From: Formosa haliotis
GTDB lineage: Bacteria; Bacteroidota; Bacteroidia; Flavobacteriales; Flavobacteriaceae
Assembly (NCBI RefSeq): GCF_001685485.1
Contig: NZ_BDEL01000001.1
Location: 2,849,501 to 2,913,500 of the forward strand
Direction of reading: 5' to 3'
Length of the DNA stretch: 64,000 bases
Part shown: piece by piece, positions 55,675-63,944 of the stretch
Numbering within the stretch: the first letter of the stretch is position 1
Layout of the letters: each line of letters opens with the position of its first letter
Program-made: the position numbers and the translations under genes
The notes under the pieces: generated by a model
Told to the model about the DNA's origin: nothing
Database searches by the model: none
Seen by the model: only the letters and a program-made list of their open reading frames with translations

Positions 55675-56400
55675 CTAATACCAAAAAAAGTGATTTCTAT
55701 TTAAAATGTTTAAATACACACCAATAAATTCATATTCTTTGCGAAATCTTCAGAACGGACAGATTTATTTCAACAGTCCGTTAAATTTCAATGACCCTTT
55801 TGATACTTTTCACCCAGCCAGAATAACTGAAATAGGTAATTCCAAATTCATTGAACTTTACTGCAAATCAAACAAACGTACATTCAATAAAAAGCATTTA
55901 ATCGGAATTCTAGATAAAACTATTTCAAAGAAAGAATTCTACAACTTCTGCGAAGAACATATTGATTATATCTTCGATTTCGATAAAACCAATGAAAATC
56001 AATTATTTCATAATAAGACTGATTTTTTAAATCAACTCAAAAATGTAGAGGAAACAGAAAATGACTTCCTTGAGAATATTAGTCGGTTTTTTATGACCGT
56101 TAAGTCAAGACTTCAAAATACTATTCTCGAAACACTTTTTAATATTCGACAAGAGAAATTTGCAAAGATTGGTGTTTGTTGTTTTTCAAGAAATAACGAT
56201 AACCTTTTAATGTGGTCTCATTATGCTGATAGTCATCAAGGTATTTGTCTGGAATTTGATACAGAATACGAACCTTTTTCAAAGGCATTTGATGTAGAAT
56301 ATCAAACTGAAATCCCTGATGTGAATTCTGACTTATTATTTGAGGAAGAGGATAATGCAGAGTGGACTTGCAACAAAAAACTGGACAATTAGTTGAATGA

Positions 56401-57234
56401 CTATGCTGCTAGTTCATGATTATACATATCTAATTCAAATTCTCTAATACTTCTGTTTCCTAAAAAGGAATGTCTTCGTCTATTATTATACCATGTTTCT
56501 ATCCATTCGAAGATAGATAACTCAGCTTCGGACCTTAGTTTATAGTTGTGTCTATATACCCATTCTACTTTTAATGATTTAAAAAAGGATTCTGCCACAG
56601 CGTTATCCCAACAGTTTCCTTTGCGACTCATAGATTGCTTGACTAACCCTTCATAGCTTTTAATAATAGAGGTAAACTTTTGGCTTGCATATTGTACACC
56701 TCTATCAGAATGAAAAATTAGAGGTTCTTGCAAGGTTGTGTTTTTAATAGCCATGTTCCAAGCTCTTACAATAGTGTTATCTGTAGTAAGATCTTTGCTT
56801 AAAGACCATCCAACCACTTTTCTATTAAATAAATCGATAATAACCGTAAGATACAGCCAACCTTGTTTGGTTTGAATATAAGTGAGGTCACTTACCCAAA
56901 CTTGTTTTTCTCGATTAACATCAAAGCATTGGTTAAGCAAATTAGGAGCTATTGGATAATTATGATTACTATCTGTGGTTGTTTTAAATTTACGTTTTCG
57001 TTTAGCAAACAAATAATTAGCGCTCATAATACGGGCTACTCTAGGTTTAGACACCTTATAGCCTAATGCCTCCAATTCTGATTTTATCCTTGGAGAACCA
57101 TAGCTTTGAAAACTCTTCTCAAATATGCTTCTAACAAGCGAGCTTATCTTTTGGTTTTCTATCCACAACTTACTTGGTCCTGATTGTAACCAGTGATAAT
57201 AACCGCTTTTGCTTACCTTTAATACTTTGCACAT
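56401..57234 (-). CDS. IS3 family transposase OrfB (DDE catalytic part)
   Basis: 277 residues from the internal ATG; the true product is a fusion made by -1 frameshifting from OrfA. HTH_21 region (GSPRIKSELEALGYKVSKPR) then the rve core with Asp in VSDLTYIQT, Asp in HSDRGVQYAS and Glu in AVAESFFKSLK. The C-terminus is complete (YNHELAA). Confidence 0.93.
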   Translation of the reverse strand: MCKVLKVSKSGYYHWLQSGPSKLWIENQKISSLVRSIFEKSFQSYGSPRIKSELEALGYKVSKPRVARIMSANYLFAKRKRKFKTTTDSNHNYPIAPNLLNQCFDVNREKQVWVSDLTYIQTKQGWLYLTVIIDLFNRKVVGWSLSKDLTTDNTIVRAWNMAIKNTTLQEPLIFHSDRGVQYASQKFTSIIKSYEGLVKQSMSRKGNCWDNAVAESFFKSLKVEWVYRHNYKLRSEAELSIFEWIETWYNNRRRHSFLGNRSIREFELDMYNHELAA

Positions 57235-57266
57235 CGCCTCAACAGGAAATTTTAATAGGTGTTGTT

Positions 57267-57581
57267 TTATAAACCTGTATTTTTCTTGTCGCTCACGGAG
57301 AAGATGCCAATCGCCTTTTTTAAGATATCACGCTCTAATTCGGCTTCTTTTAAAGCCTTTTTTAAACGATCTATCTCTTTCTCTTCATCTGTCATTTTAG
57401 GCTTACCCCGACCAGGAAAACTGTTTTTACCGTAATCTTTTAACTCTTTACGCCAACGATAAAGCACAGATGGAAATATGTCCAAGTCTTCACAGACTTG
57501 CTTTACATTGTCTTTGGCATAACTTAATTCTACTGCCTTTTGCTTAAACTCTAATGTGTAATGTTTCGGTTTACTTCTCAT
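57267..57581 (-). CDS. IS3 family transposase OrfA
   Basis: 104 residues: an HTH_Tnp_1 domain (YTLEFKQKAVELSYAKDNVK) and a leucine-zipper-like helix (IDRLKKALKEAELERDILKK). An A AAA AAG slippery heptamer lies at 57315-57321 in the correct frame; slipping back one base leads through GDWHLLRERQEKYRFIKQ into OrfB, giving the fused transposase. Confidence 0.9.
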   Translation of the reverse strand: MRSKPKHYTLEFKQKAVELSYAKDNVKQVCEDLDIFPSVLYRWRKELKDYGKNSFPGRGKPKMTDEEKEIDRLKKALKEAELERDILKKAIGIFSVSDKKNTGL

Positions 57582-58116
57582 AATTGCTAAATTAATAACT
57601 AGAAAACAAATTCTCTCAACTTAGTGTCTAGTCTAATGTAGTAATTCCAGAGTCAATCAAAAAATTACTCTCTTTTAAGTCCATAGATTGGAAACACGAA
57701 GAAGAAATGAGAATTTTTCATCAAGAATCTAACAAAAGTTACTTCTATCCTATTCGTTCGCTAAAAGCAATTTATTTCGGCCTTAAAACAAATTCTAGTG
57801 ATATCGAAATGATTTGCTCGCTTTTCAAATCTAAAAACCCTGACGTAAAGTTTTATCGAATGAAAAAGTTAGATAAAACTTTCGGAATCGTTCCGGAACA
57901 ATTTCATTATAGCACAGTAATTGAAATTCAATCAAATCTGATTTTAATTATTTCTCATTTGTTTAGCAATAATGAATTTACTCAAGAACAGCTTGTATCG
58001 AAAGGAAAAGTCGAAATTCCAGAAGTGCAATTAAAGGCTCATTTAGAGGATTTAAAAAACAAGAATATTTTAATCAAACAGAACGAAAAATATAAATTGA
58101 ATAGATAAAGTACTAG

Positions 58117-58249
58117 CCACAACAACGTGTAAGCGCAATAACGGCGGAATTTTCTGTAGAAAATTCTCGCCTTTTTGCTATCTTGTTTGTGTCAACGGAA
58201 AATACTCGCGTATTTTTCCGTTACTGACGCTTACACAAAACCGTTGCCA
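58117..58249 (+). repeat. attC-like site 2
   Basis: 133 nt from CCACAAC to GTTGCCA. Outer arms GTGTAAGCG and CGCTTACAC are perfectly complementary; inner hairpin GAATTTTC/GAAAATTC, and a further AACGGAAAA/TTTTCCGTT pair. Confidence 0.8.
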
Positions 58250-58254
58250 GTAAT

Positions 58255-59040
58255 TTGAAAAAACAGCAGAATTTGAAAAAAACAGCATATTTAGATAATA
58301 ATATTTTCGTTGACATTGAACAGAATTCATTGTCGATTAACAACTTGTTGAAAAATATTGACCAAAATATAACTGATTTTTTCTATTCAGCATCGCATCT
58401 TCAAGAAGCGAATGAAATGACTGCTAAAACAAAAAGCGAACTGAATAATAGACTTATAAAGCGTTTTCAAACAATAAGTTCTGTAACAAACAACAACTAT
58501 CTTTTTCAAGAATTACCTTCAAATAAAGTTCATAAATTAAAAGAAAAACCTAACGTAGTTTATAACACAATTAATGATGTTCCATTCGCAAGAAATATGA
58601 TGAAAGGAATGATGAGCACAGTAAATGAAGAACAAAAAGCGGAATTTAGAAAACAACTGAATATAGACCCAATCCGAATTAATAATTATTCGCCTAAAGA
58701 AGTTATTGAACAAATCAACTCGAAAAGTGACTTAATGGGAGGATTTTCTCTTGTTGGAATGATTGAGAAAGCAGTTGAACTTCATCCTCAAGGCAAAGAA
58801 ATGGGACTACATAATCGGTTCGCAGGAATTTTTGAAATGTTAGATATGGTTGGTTATTGGAAAGACAAATTCAATGAAAAATCTAATTACGCTAGACTTT
58901 GGGATTCAAGCCATAGTCATTTTTCAAGTTACTGTGATTATTTTATATGTAATGACAAACGAACAAGAAATAAAGCAAAAGTAGTTTTTGAAATATATGG
59001 AATTGAAACTAAAGTGTTAGATTCAAGCGGAAAGGAATAA
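58255..59040 (+). CDS. Cassette 3: PIN-like nuclease-fold protein
   Basis: 261 residues from a TTG start just after the cassette core (KKQQNLKKTAYLDNNIFVDI). The early Asp in YLDNN, a Glu in SASHLQEANEM and the late SYCDYFICNDKRTRNKAKVV (Asp-x-x-x-x-x-Asp before a KAK helix) match the acidic pocket of PIN-like RNases. Such genes act as toxins or defence effectors; no partner antitoxin is visible in the cassette. Its stop lies seven bases before attC-like site 3. Confidence 0.65.
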   Translation: MKKQQNLKKTAYLDNNIFVDIEQNSLSINNLLKNIDQNITDFFYSASHLQEANEMTAKTKSELNNRLIKRFQTISSVTNNNYLFQELPSNKVHKLKEKPNVVYNTINDVPFARNMMKGMMSTVNEEQKAEFRKQLNIDPIRINNYSPKEVIEQINSKSDLMGGFSLVGMIEKAVELHPQGKEMGLHNRFAGIFEMLDMVGYWKDKFNEKSNYARLWDSSHSHFSSYCDYFICNDKRTRNKAKVVFEIYGIETKVLDSSGKE

Positions 59041-59047
59041 AAACTAC

Positions 59048-59178
59048 TGGCAACAACGTGTATAATTAATGGCTGGTTCTCGCCTACTTACGAAAATCCT
59101 CGCGGATTTTCTATTCGGTTTTTATTTGCTAAATTAGGTGCTTAAACACGCCACTAATCATACACAAAACCGTTGTAC
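59048..59178 (+). repeat. attC-like site 3
   Basis: 131 nt from TGGCAAC to GTTGTAC. Outer arms GTGTAT and ATACAC, inner hairpin GAAAATCC/GGATTTTC. Very close in sequence to site 1. Confidence 0.8.
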
Positions 59179-59181
59179 GCA

Positions 59182-60017
59182 ATGATGAAAAACCTACTTA
59201 TAATATTCTTTCTAACTTTTACAATTATAGCTTGTAAAGAAAAATCATCGGAAACCAAACCGAATGAAAAACTGGAATTTTATTCTGAAAACAGTAATTT
59301 GACTTTCAAGAAAATAGTTGAATTTGAGAATCACGATAGCCTTTACAAATTCTACAGAAACGGGAAAATTTTTAAGAAAGGGAAAATCAAAAAAAACGGA
59401 AACCATTTGGAATTTGGAACTTATATTCCAATGATGGAAAGTTAAGGGAAATTAGAGAATGGTTTGTGATAGACGAACATTCAAGAATTAATAGAGCTTG
59501 GTTTCTCAATAAAAAAGGAGATACACTAGCTTGGAGAGACCAAGATTCCATTTTTAAACAAAAGGAATTTATCAATGACACTTTAGGAACACGAGCAACT
59601 GACTACAATGTTTTCAATTTTAACAAAGACACTATCTACTTGAATGAACCAATTCGTGGAGTGGTTTATTGTAATTCTCGCCGAATAAGAGATTATGATT
59701 CTCAAATCAGAGTTTTTTTACACAGCGAAAGTGAAAATTTCAATTCACCTTTTCCAAACGATAGCCTCATTAGAACTGACCATTTTGAAAACTTAGAAAC
59801 TGACAGTATTAATCAAAAATGGTTTACTAATATTGACCCAGAAAGATATGGACACGTGGCAATTTTTGGAGCTTGGTTTAAAAATCCAGGAAAAAAACTT
59901 TTGAGAGGATATATGGAAGAATACTCTTATGGACCATTTAAGGAAAAAGAATTTGATAGTATTACCGCAAAAGTGTATTTTGAGAAAACTATTTATGTAA
60001 AAGACACAATTGAATGA
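59182..60017 (+). pseudogene. Cassette 4: lipoprotein of unknown function, frameshifted
   Basis: Starts at ATG 59182, immediately after the cassette core, with a lipoprotein signal (MMKNLLIIFFLTFTIIACKE). The first frame stops at 59445; the protein continues in another frame through DGKLREIREWFVIDEHSRIN to 60017. One A missing near 59430 (CCAATGATGG for CCAAATGATGG) would give about 278 residues. The repeated NLLSFKKIVEFEN/KNGNHLEFG style recalls toxin-antitoxin-repeat-like outer proteins, but no family is recognised. Confidence 0.65.
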
Positions 60018-60026
60018 AATCACTGC

Positions 60027-60159
60027 GTACAACAATGTATAACCGCAATTACGGCGGATTCGACTATGTCCGAATCCACTCGGAATTGCTAAAGTCAGTG
60101 CTAAACCGAAAATTAACGCATATTAACCCGTAACTGACGGTTATACGAGACCGTTGGCA
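60027..60159 (+). repeat. attC-like site 4
   Basis: 133 nt from GTACAAC to GTTGGCA. Outer arms TGTATAACCG and CGGTTATACG pair; inner hairpin GGATTCG/CCGAATCC. Confidence 0.78.
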
Positions 60160-60178
60160 ACAAGTTAAGAGCAGCATT

Positions 60179-60973
60179 ATGAAAATTGACAGAACAATAG
60201 AAATTTTAGAAGCATTGGCTTCAGGATGTTCACCTCAAACTGGCGAATTAATTGAAAGTGATAGTGTTTTAAATGAAAGAGATGTAATAAGAGCATTAGA
60301 AAAAGCAATTTCCGAATTGGAAAGAATTAATCAATCAACAGAAAATGAAAATCAACCTTCTGAATTAAATATTAGTGCAGAAGAAGCTGACAAAGCTATT
60401 AAATTGTTTCAGAGTGTTGAATATAATCCGACTTACAGTCGCTTAACTCATTTCTTTTTAAAATCAAAGGAATTTGAATTTCCTATTCTAAACTCAAATG
60501 AACTATATGGAAAATATTTTGGTTACTACACTAAACAAGATTTACATAAATTTTTCAAACATTATTTAATTGAAAACGGTTTTTCACTTCACGGAAAAGT
60601 AAAAAAAGAAAGGAAACCACAACCTTGGAAAGATATTGACTTTTTTCAAAAAGAGAAATTTAACAATCTGACAGAAAAAGCAATTGACCAACTAAAAAGC
60701 AAAATAAACGAAATCGGAATTTTAAAAACGGAAGATTTATCTGAATATATAATTAACTCAAGAGTAAGACACTTTAGGGCATACGAAAGTTGGACAGACA
60801 AAGAAAAAGAATTACTCGAAAAAGCAATGGAATACACGAATGACCTTGAATTATTGTCAGAGTGTTTTCAAAGAGGAATTGGTTCAATCGAATCTTGTGG
60901 AAAAAGATTAATTTATGAAAAAAACCAGTTGCCAACAAAGTACTGTGGTAAAAAACAAGTAAAAAAGCATTAA
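60179..60973 (+). CDS. Cassette 5: unknown helical protein, C-terminus altered by IS110 insertion
   Basis: 264 residues. The first 45 (MKIDRTIEILEALASGCSPQ, then ESDSVLNERDVIRALEKAIS) form a recurring N-terminal module in bacterial proteins of unknown role; the rest is helical with KFFKHYLIENGFSLHGKVKK. The reading frame enters attC-like site 5 (QLPTK) and then IS110, so the last 12 or so residues are encoded by the IS. Loss of the native end is likely. Confidence 0.6.
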   Translation: MKIDRTIEILEALASGCSPQTGELIESDSVLNERDVIRALEKAISELERINQSTENENQPSELNISAEEADKAIKLFQSVEYNPTYSRLTHFFLKSKEFEFPILNSNELYGKYFGYYTKQDLHKFFKHYLIENGFSLHGKVKKERKPQPWKDIDFFQKEKFNNLTEKAIDQLKSKINEIGILKTEDLSEYIINSRVRHFRAYESWTDKEKELLEKAMEYTNDLELLSECFQRGIGSIESCGKRLIYEKNQLPTKYCGKKQVKKH

Positions 60974-61940
60974 CTTTTCACTAAAGTACTTCTATAAGAA
61001 TCATCATATATTAAACCTGATTTGGCGATGGCAAAAGCCTGTTTTAGAAGCTTATTACACACAGCAATTAAAGCCAGTTTTTACTCTTCCCTTTTGCTAC
61101 AATTCGTTCATAAATATCTCTGCATGCTTTGTTGTATTTACAGGCATTAAAACTGCACATAAATAATAAATTACGAAGCTTTTGATTTCCTATTTTACTT
61201 ATTCTACTGCGTCCATTTACACTGCTACCGCTCTTTCTAACCACAGGAGTCAAGCCGGCATAGCTACAGAGTTCACTACCACTTGTAAAGCGCTCAAATC
61301 CATCGGTAAGAACCACAAGCATCAATGCTGTTTTATTTCCAATCCCTGGTATACTTTTTAAGCGAGTTAATACATCTTGGTGAACTTCTTTTACTAACAC
61401 CAATAGCTTATTCTCCAAGATTTCTATCTCTTTTTGTACGTGTTTTAAACTCCGCTTTATAGAACTTACAACTGCTTTGCTAGGGTTTCCTAAAACAGCC
61501 TCTCCGTGTAATTTATTTTTAAGCATAGTGCTCTGTTTTGTATATACAGCAAGGAGTCTGGTCATTTGAAGACATTCTGTTTGATGTTTGGATTGACCTT
61601 CCCAAAGCTTTAATTCTACTTGTTTTGCATATTCACAAATAAGTTTAGAGTCACTTTTATCCGTCTTGACCTTAGACAACTTCATTTGGATAAAACGTTT
61701 GACAGCTAAAGGATTTTCTACAGAAACTTGTACCCCAGATTCAAGTAAATAATAGGCCAATTGATAGTGGTAGTATCCCGTGGCTTCCATAACACAATGA
61801 CTATCCAAATCTAAGAGTTTTGTAAATTTTTTAAAGCCAGAAATTGTGTTTTTAAATTGGTAGTAATTGCCATCTGAATCTGTCACATCAAAAACTAAAT
61901 GGCTAATATCAATTCCAAAATATTTAATATCTTTATTCAT
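60969..61940 (-). pseudogene. IS110 family transposase, C-terminus frameshifted
   Basis: The main frame 61068-61940 has the RuvC-like DEDD domain (FGIDIS, VMEATGYYHY, KTDKSDSKLICEYA) and the Tnp_20 Ser domain (SYAGLTPVVRKSGSSVNGRS). It stops early after GKSKNWL. Adding one A to the AAAAA run (minus strand, about 61079-61083) restores GKSKKLALIAVCNKLLKQAF and so on to the TAA at 60969-60971. So this copy may be defective or the base is miscalled. Confidence 0.8.
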
Positions 61941-62163
61941 AAGAAAATGATTTTTGAAAGGACGACTACGCGAGTTTCAACGACTTAAAATCGAGGTCTA
62001 AAAGCCTCATAGAACTGTACGAAATCTGGGTAGTAAAAGAGAGGGGATTTTCAATGTTGACGAGATCTCTAGTCTCTCCGTATATAATAACCTTATTCCT
62101 CTCTTTTGTTCTTTCTAATTTATAGATCTTAATTTAGTGTTTTTATTAAAATGCTAACTTAAG
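61941..62163 (-). other. Noncoding region of IS110 upstream of the transposase (possible bridge RNA locus)
   Basis: About 220 bases without an ORF. In IS110-group elements this region encodes the bridge RNA that selects target and donor. Hairpin-forming stretches such as GAGATCTCTAGTCTC-like pairs around 62060-62090 are seen, but no structure was computed. Confidence 0.35.
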
Positions 62164-62279
62164 ACGTATATAAAAAATAGCGGTTTAATCGCTTAAACAA
62201 AAGTAAATGAATAAATTAAAGGTCATTGTCAAGCTGAAAAATTAGTGCTTAAAATCCGCTACTTTTCATATACAAACCC

Positions 62280-63944
62280 GTCAGACTGTCTAATAACTAT
62301 TGCTTTTTTAGTTACATTTTTTAGAAGTTCTCAAGTAATTTCCAGGTGATTTTTGTATCTTTTAGTTATGAAATTCATACCTGGAAAAGACCGAAAACAG
62401 ACCTGCCTTTTTCCTGTTTCTCTTGATGATTCTATAGAATATGAGAACAGCGTAAGGTCTATAGATCAATTTGTAGATTCACTTAACCTTGCAGAACTAG
62501 GATTCCGTTCAAACTTTACCGAAAATGGTCCTCCGACCTATAACCCAGCTGTTCTTCTCAAACTTTACATCTATGGATACATGAACCGTATTCGTTCTTC
62601 AAGACAATTAGAAAAAGAATGCAGGCGTAACATTGAAGTCATGTGGCTGCTTGAATCGCTAGCTCCAGATCACAACACCATCAGCAATTTCAGAAAAGAT
62701 AATGCAAAGGCTATTAAAAAAGTGTTCTTTGCTACCGTGCAAATGGCACGTAATTTTGGGCTTATAGGCGCTACACTTATTGCTGGAGACAGTACTAAGT
62801 TTAGAGCTCAGAATAGTAAGAAAAACAATTTTAATAAGAAGAAAATACAGCGTCACATAGATTATATTGACAATAAATTAGAACAATACAACAAAGCTCT
62901 TGAACAAAGTGATAGTGAAAATGAAAAAGAGGAAATTAAGAAAGATATTGATAAGCATCAAGGTCGCAGAAAAGAATACGAAAAACTAAATGCACAGTTG
63001 AAGGCTTCGGGAGAACCACAAATTTCTACCTCTGATCCCGATAGCAAACATTTAATTGTGCGTAACAATATTACTGAAGTTGCTTACTGTGTACAATCTA
63101 CTGTAGACGCAGATCACAATATTCCGTTCGACTACTTGGTTACCAATAAAAACGACTCCAAGGCTATGGGACAGATGTTACAGAGAGCTAAAACTATTTT
63201 AGGAACGAACACCTTTACGGCGCTCTATGACAAAGGATATCATACGGGAAGTGAATTTAAAACTGCTAATAAACTAGGTATTAAAACCCTTGTTGCTATC
63301 CCTGGAATAGGAAGAGCATCGCAAGCTCCAGATCCTAACTATAACTCAGAACATTTTAAATATAATAAAGAACACGACACCTATACTTGCCCACAAGGAA
63401 ACATACTTAAAAGTAATGGCAGCACTTATAAAGGGCGTAATTATCGTTTCAAACAATACAAAACAAACAAATGTAAAGCTTGCCCCGCAAGAGCATTATG
63501 CACAACGTCTAAAGCAAATGGAAAAGTAGTACAACGCAGTGAATTCCATAAATATATTGAAGCCAACGCAAAGAGTGTATTGCAAAATCCTGATGCTTAT
63601 AAAAAACGCCAAGCCATTGTAGAGCATCCTTACGGAACCATAAAACGTCAGTGGAGTTTTGATCATATCATGACTAAAAAAACGATGCAACGCGCTAGTG
63701 CAGATGTAGGGTTTATGTTTATTGCCTATAACTTAAAAAGAATTTGGAATATCATTAGAAATACGAATACACTTCTTGTTCAAGCTCGCTGGTCTTTAAT
63801 TAGGCTTATTAAAGCTATTCTAACAGGTTTAGAAGAAGCTTACAAACAAAATTCAAAATATAGAATCTTAGCTGCCAACTAATAGAAAAAACTGTATTTT
63901 AGTAGAAATATATAAAATTGCAGTCGGTTATTAGACGGACTGAC
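62280..63944 (+). mobile_element. IS1182 family element inside attC-like site 5
   Basis: 1665 bp with terminal inverted repeats GTCAGACTGTCTAATAAC (left) and GTCAGTCCGTCTAATAAC (right, minus strand), 16 of 18 matching. No target duplication seen. It is inserted exactly before the GTTGGCA core of the site. Confidence 0.88.
62368..63882 (+). CDS. IS1182 family transposase
   Basis: 504 residues from the ATG at 62368 (MKFIPGKDRKQTCLFPVSLD); a TTG five codons earlier is less likely. DUF772-type N-terminus (YNPAVLLKLYIYGYMNRIRS), Asp in LIAGDSTKFRAQ, Asp in YDKGYHTGSEF, the zinc-binding CKACPARALC and Glu in IVEHPYGTIKRQW fit the DDE catalytic core. Frame intact. Confidence 0.93.
   Translation: MKFIPGKDRKQTCLFPVSLDDSIEYENSVRSIDQFVDSLNLAELGFRSNFTENGPPTYNPAVLLKLYIYGYMNRIRSSRQLEKECRRNIEVMWLLESLAPDHNTISNFRKDNAKAIKKVFFATVQMARNFGLIGATLIAGDSTKFRAQNSKKNNFNKKKIQRHIDYIDNKLEQYNKALEQSDSENEKEEIKKDIDKHQGRRKEYEKLNAQLKASGEPQISTSDPDSKHLIVRNNITEVAYCVQSTVDADHNIPFDYLVTNKNDSKAMGQMLQRAKTILGTNTFTALYDKGYHTGSEFKTANKLGIKTLVAIPGIGRASQAPDPNYNSEHFKYNKEHDTYTCPQGNILKSNGSTYKGRNYRFKQYKTNKCKACPARALCTTSKANGKVVQRSEFHKYIEANAKSVLQNPDAYKKRQAIVEHPYGTIKRQWSFDHIMTKKTMQRASADVGFMFIAYNLKRIWNIIRNTNTLLVQARWSLIRLIKAILTGLEEAYKQNSKYRILAAN

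Larger units (their letters stand above)
56364..57648 (-). mobile_element. IS3 family insertion sequence
   Basis: 1285 bp. Imperfect terminal inverted repeats start GGACTTGCAACAAAAAACTG on the left and GGAATTACTACATTAGACTA on the right (minus strand). AGAGT is duplicated at 56359-56363 and 57649-57653. Two overlapping-frame ORFs encode the transposase. Confidence 0.9.
55706..58108 (+). pseudogene. Cassette 2: DUF2971 protein interrupted by an IS3 element
   Basis: The reading frame 55706-56363 and 57654-58108 join into 370 residues when the IS and one AGAGT duplication are removed: NAE followed by SIKKLLSFKSIDWKHEEEMR. The DUF2971 signatures YTPINSYSLRNLQNGQIYFN, FNDPFDTF and NLLMWSHYADSHQGICLEF are clear. 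DUF2971 genes are frequent in defence-type islands but their biochemistry is unknown. The clean target duplication implies a recent insertion. Confidence 0.85.
60938..62163 (-). mobile_element. IS110 family element inside attC-like site 5
   Basis: About 1226 bp. Ends were set by restoring attC-like site 5 (AACA joined to ACGTATATAA), so they may be off by a base or two. No terminal inverted repeats or clear target duplication, as usual for IS110. It has one transposase gene and a noncoding region of about 220 bases upstream of it. Confidence 0.75.
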
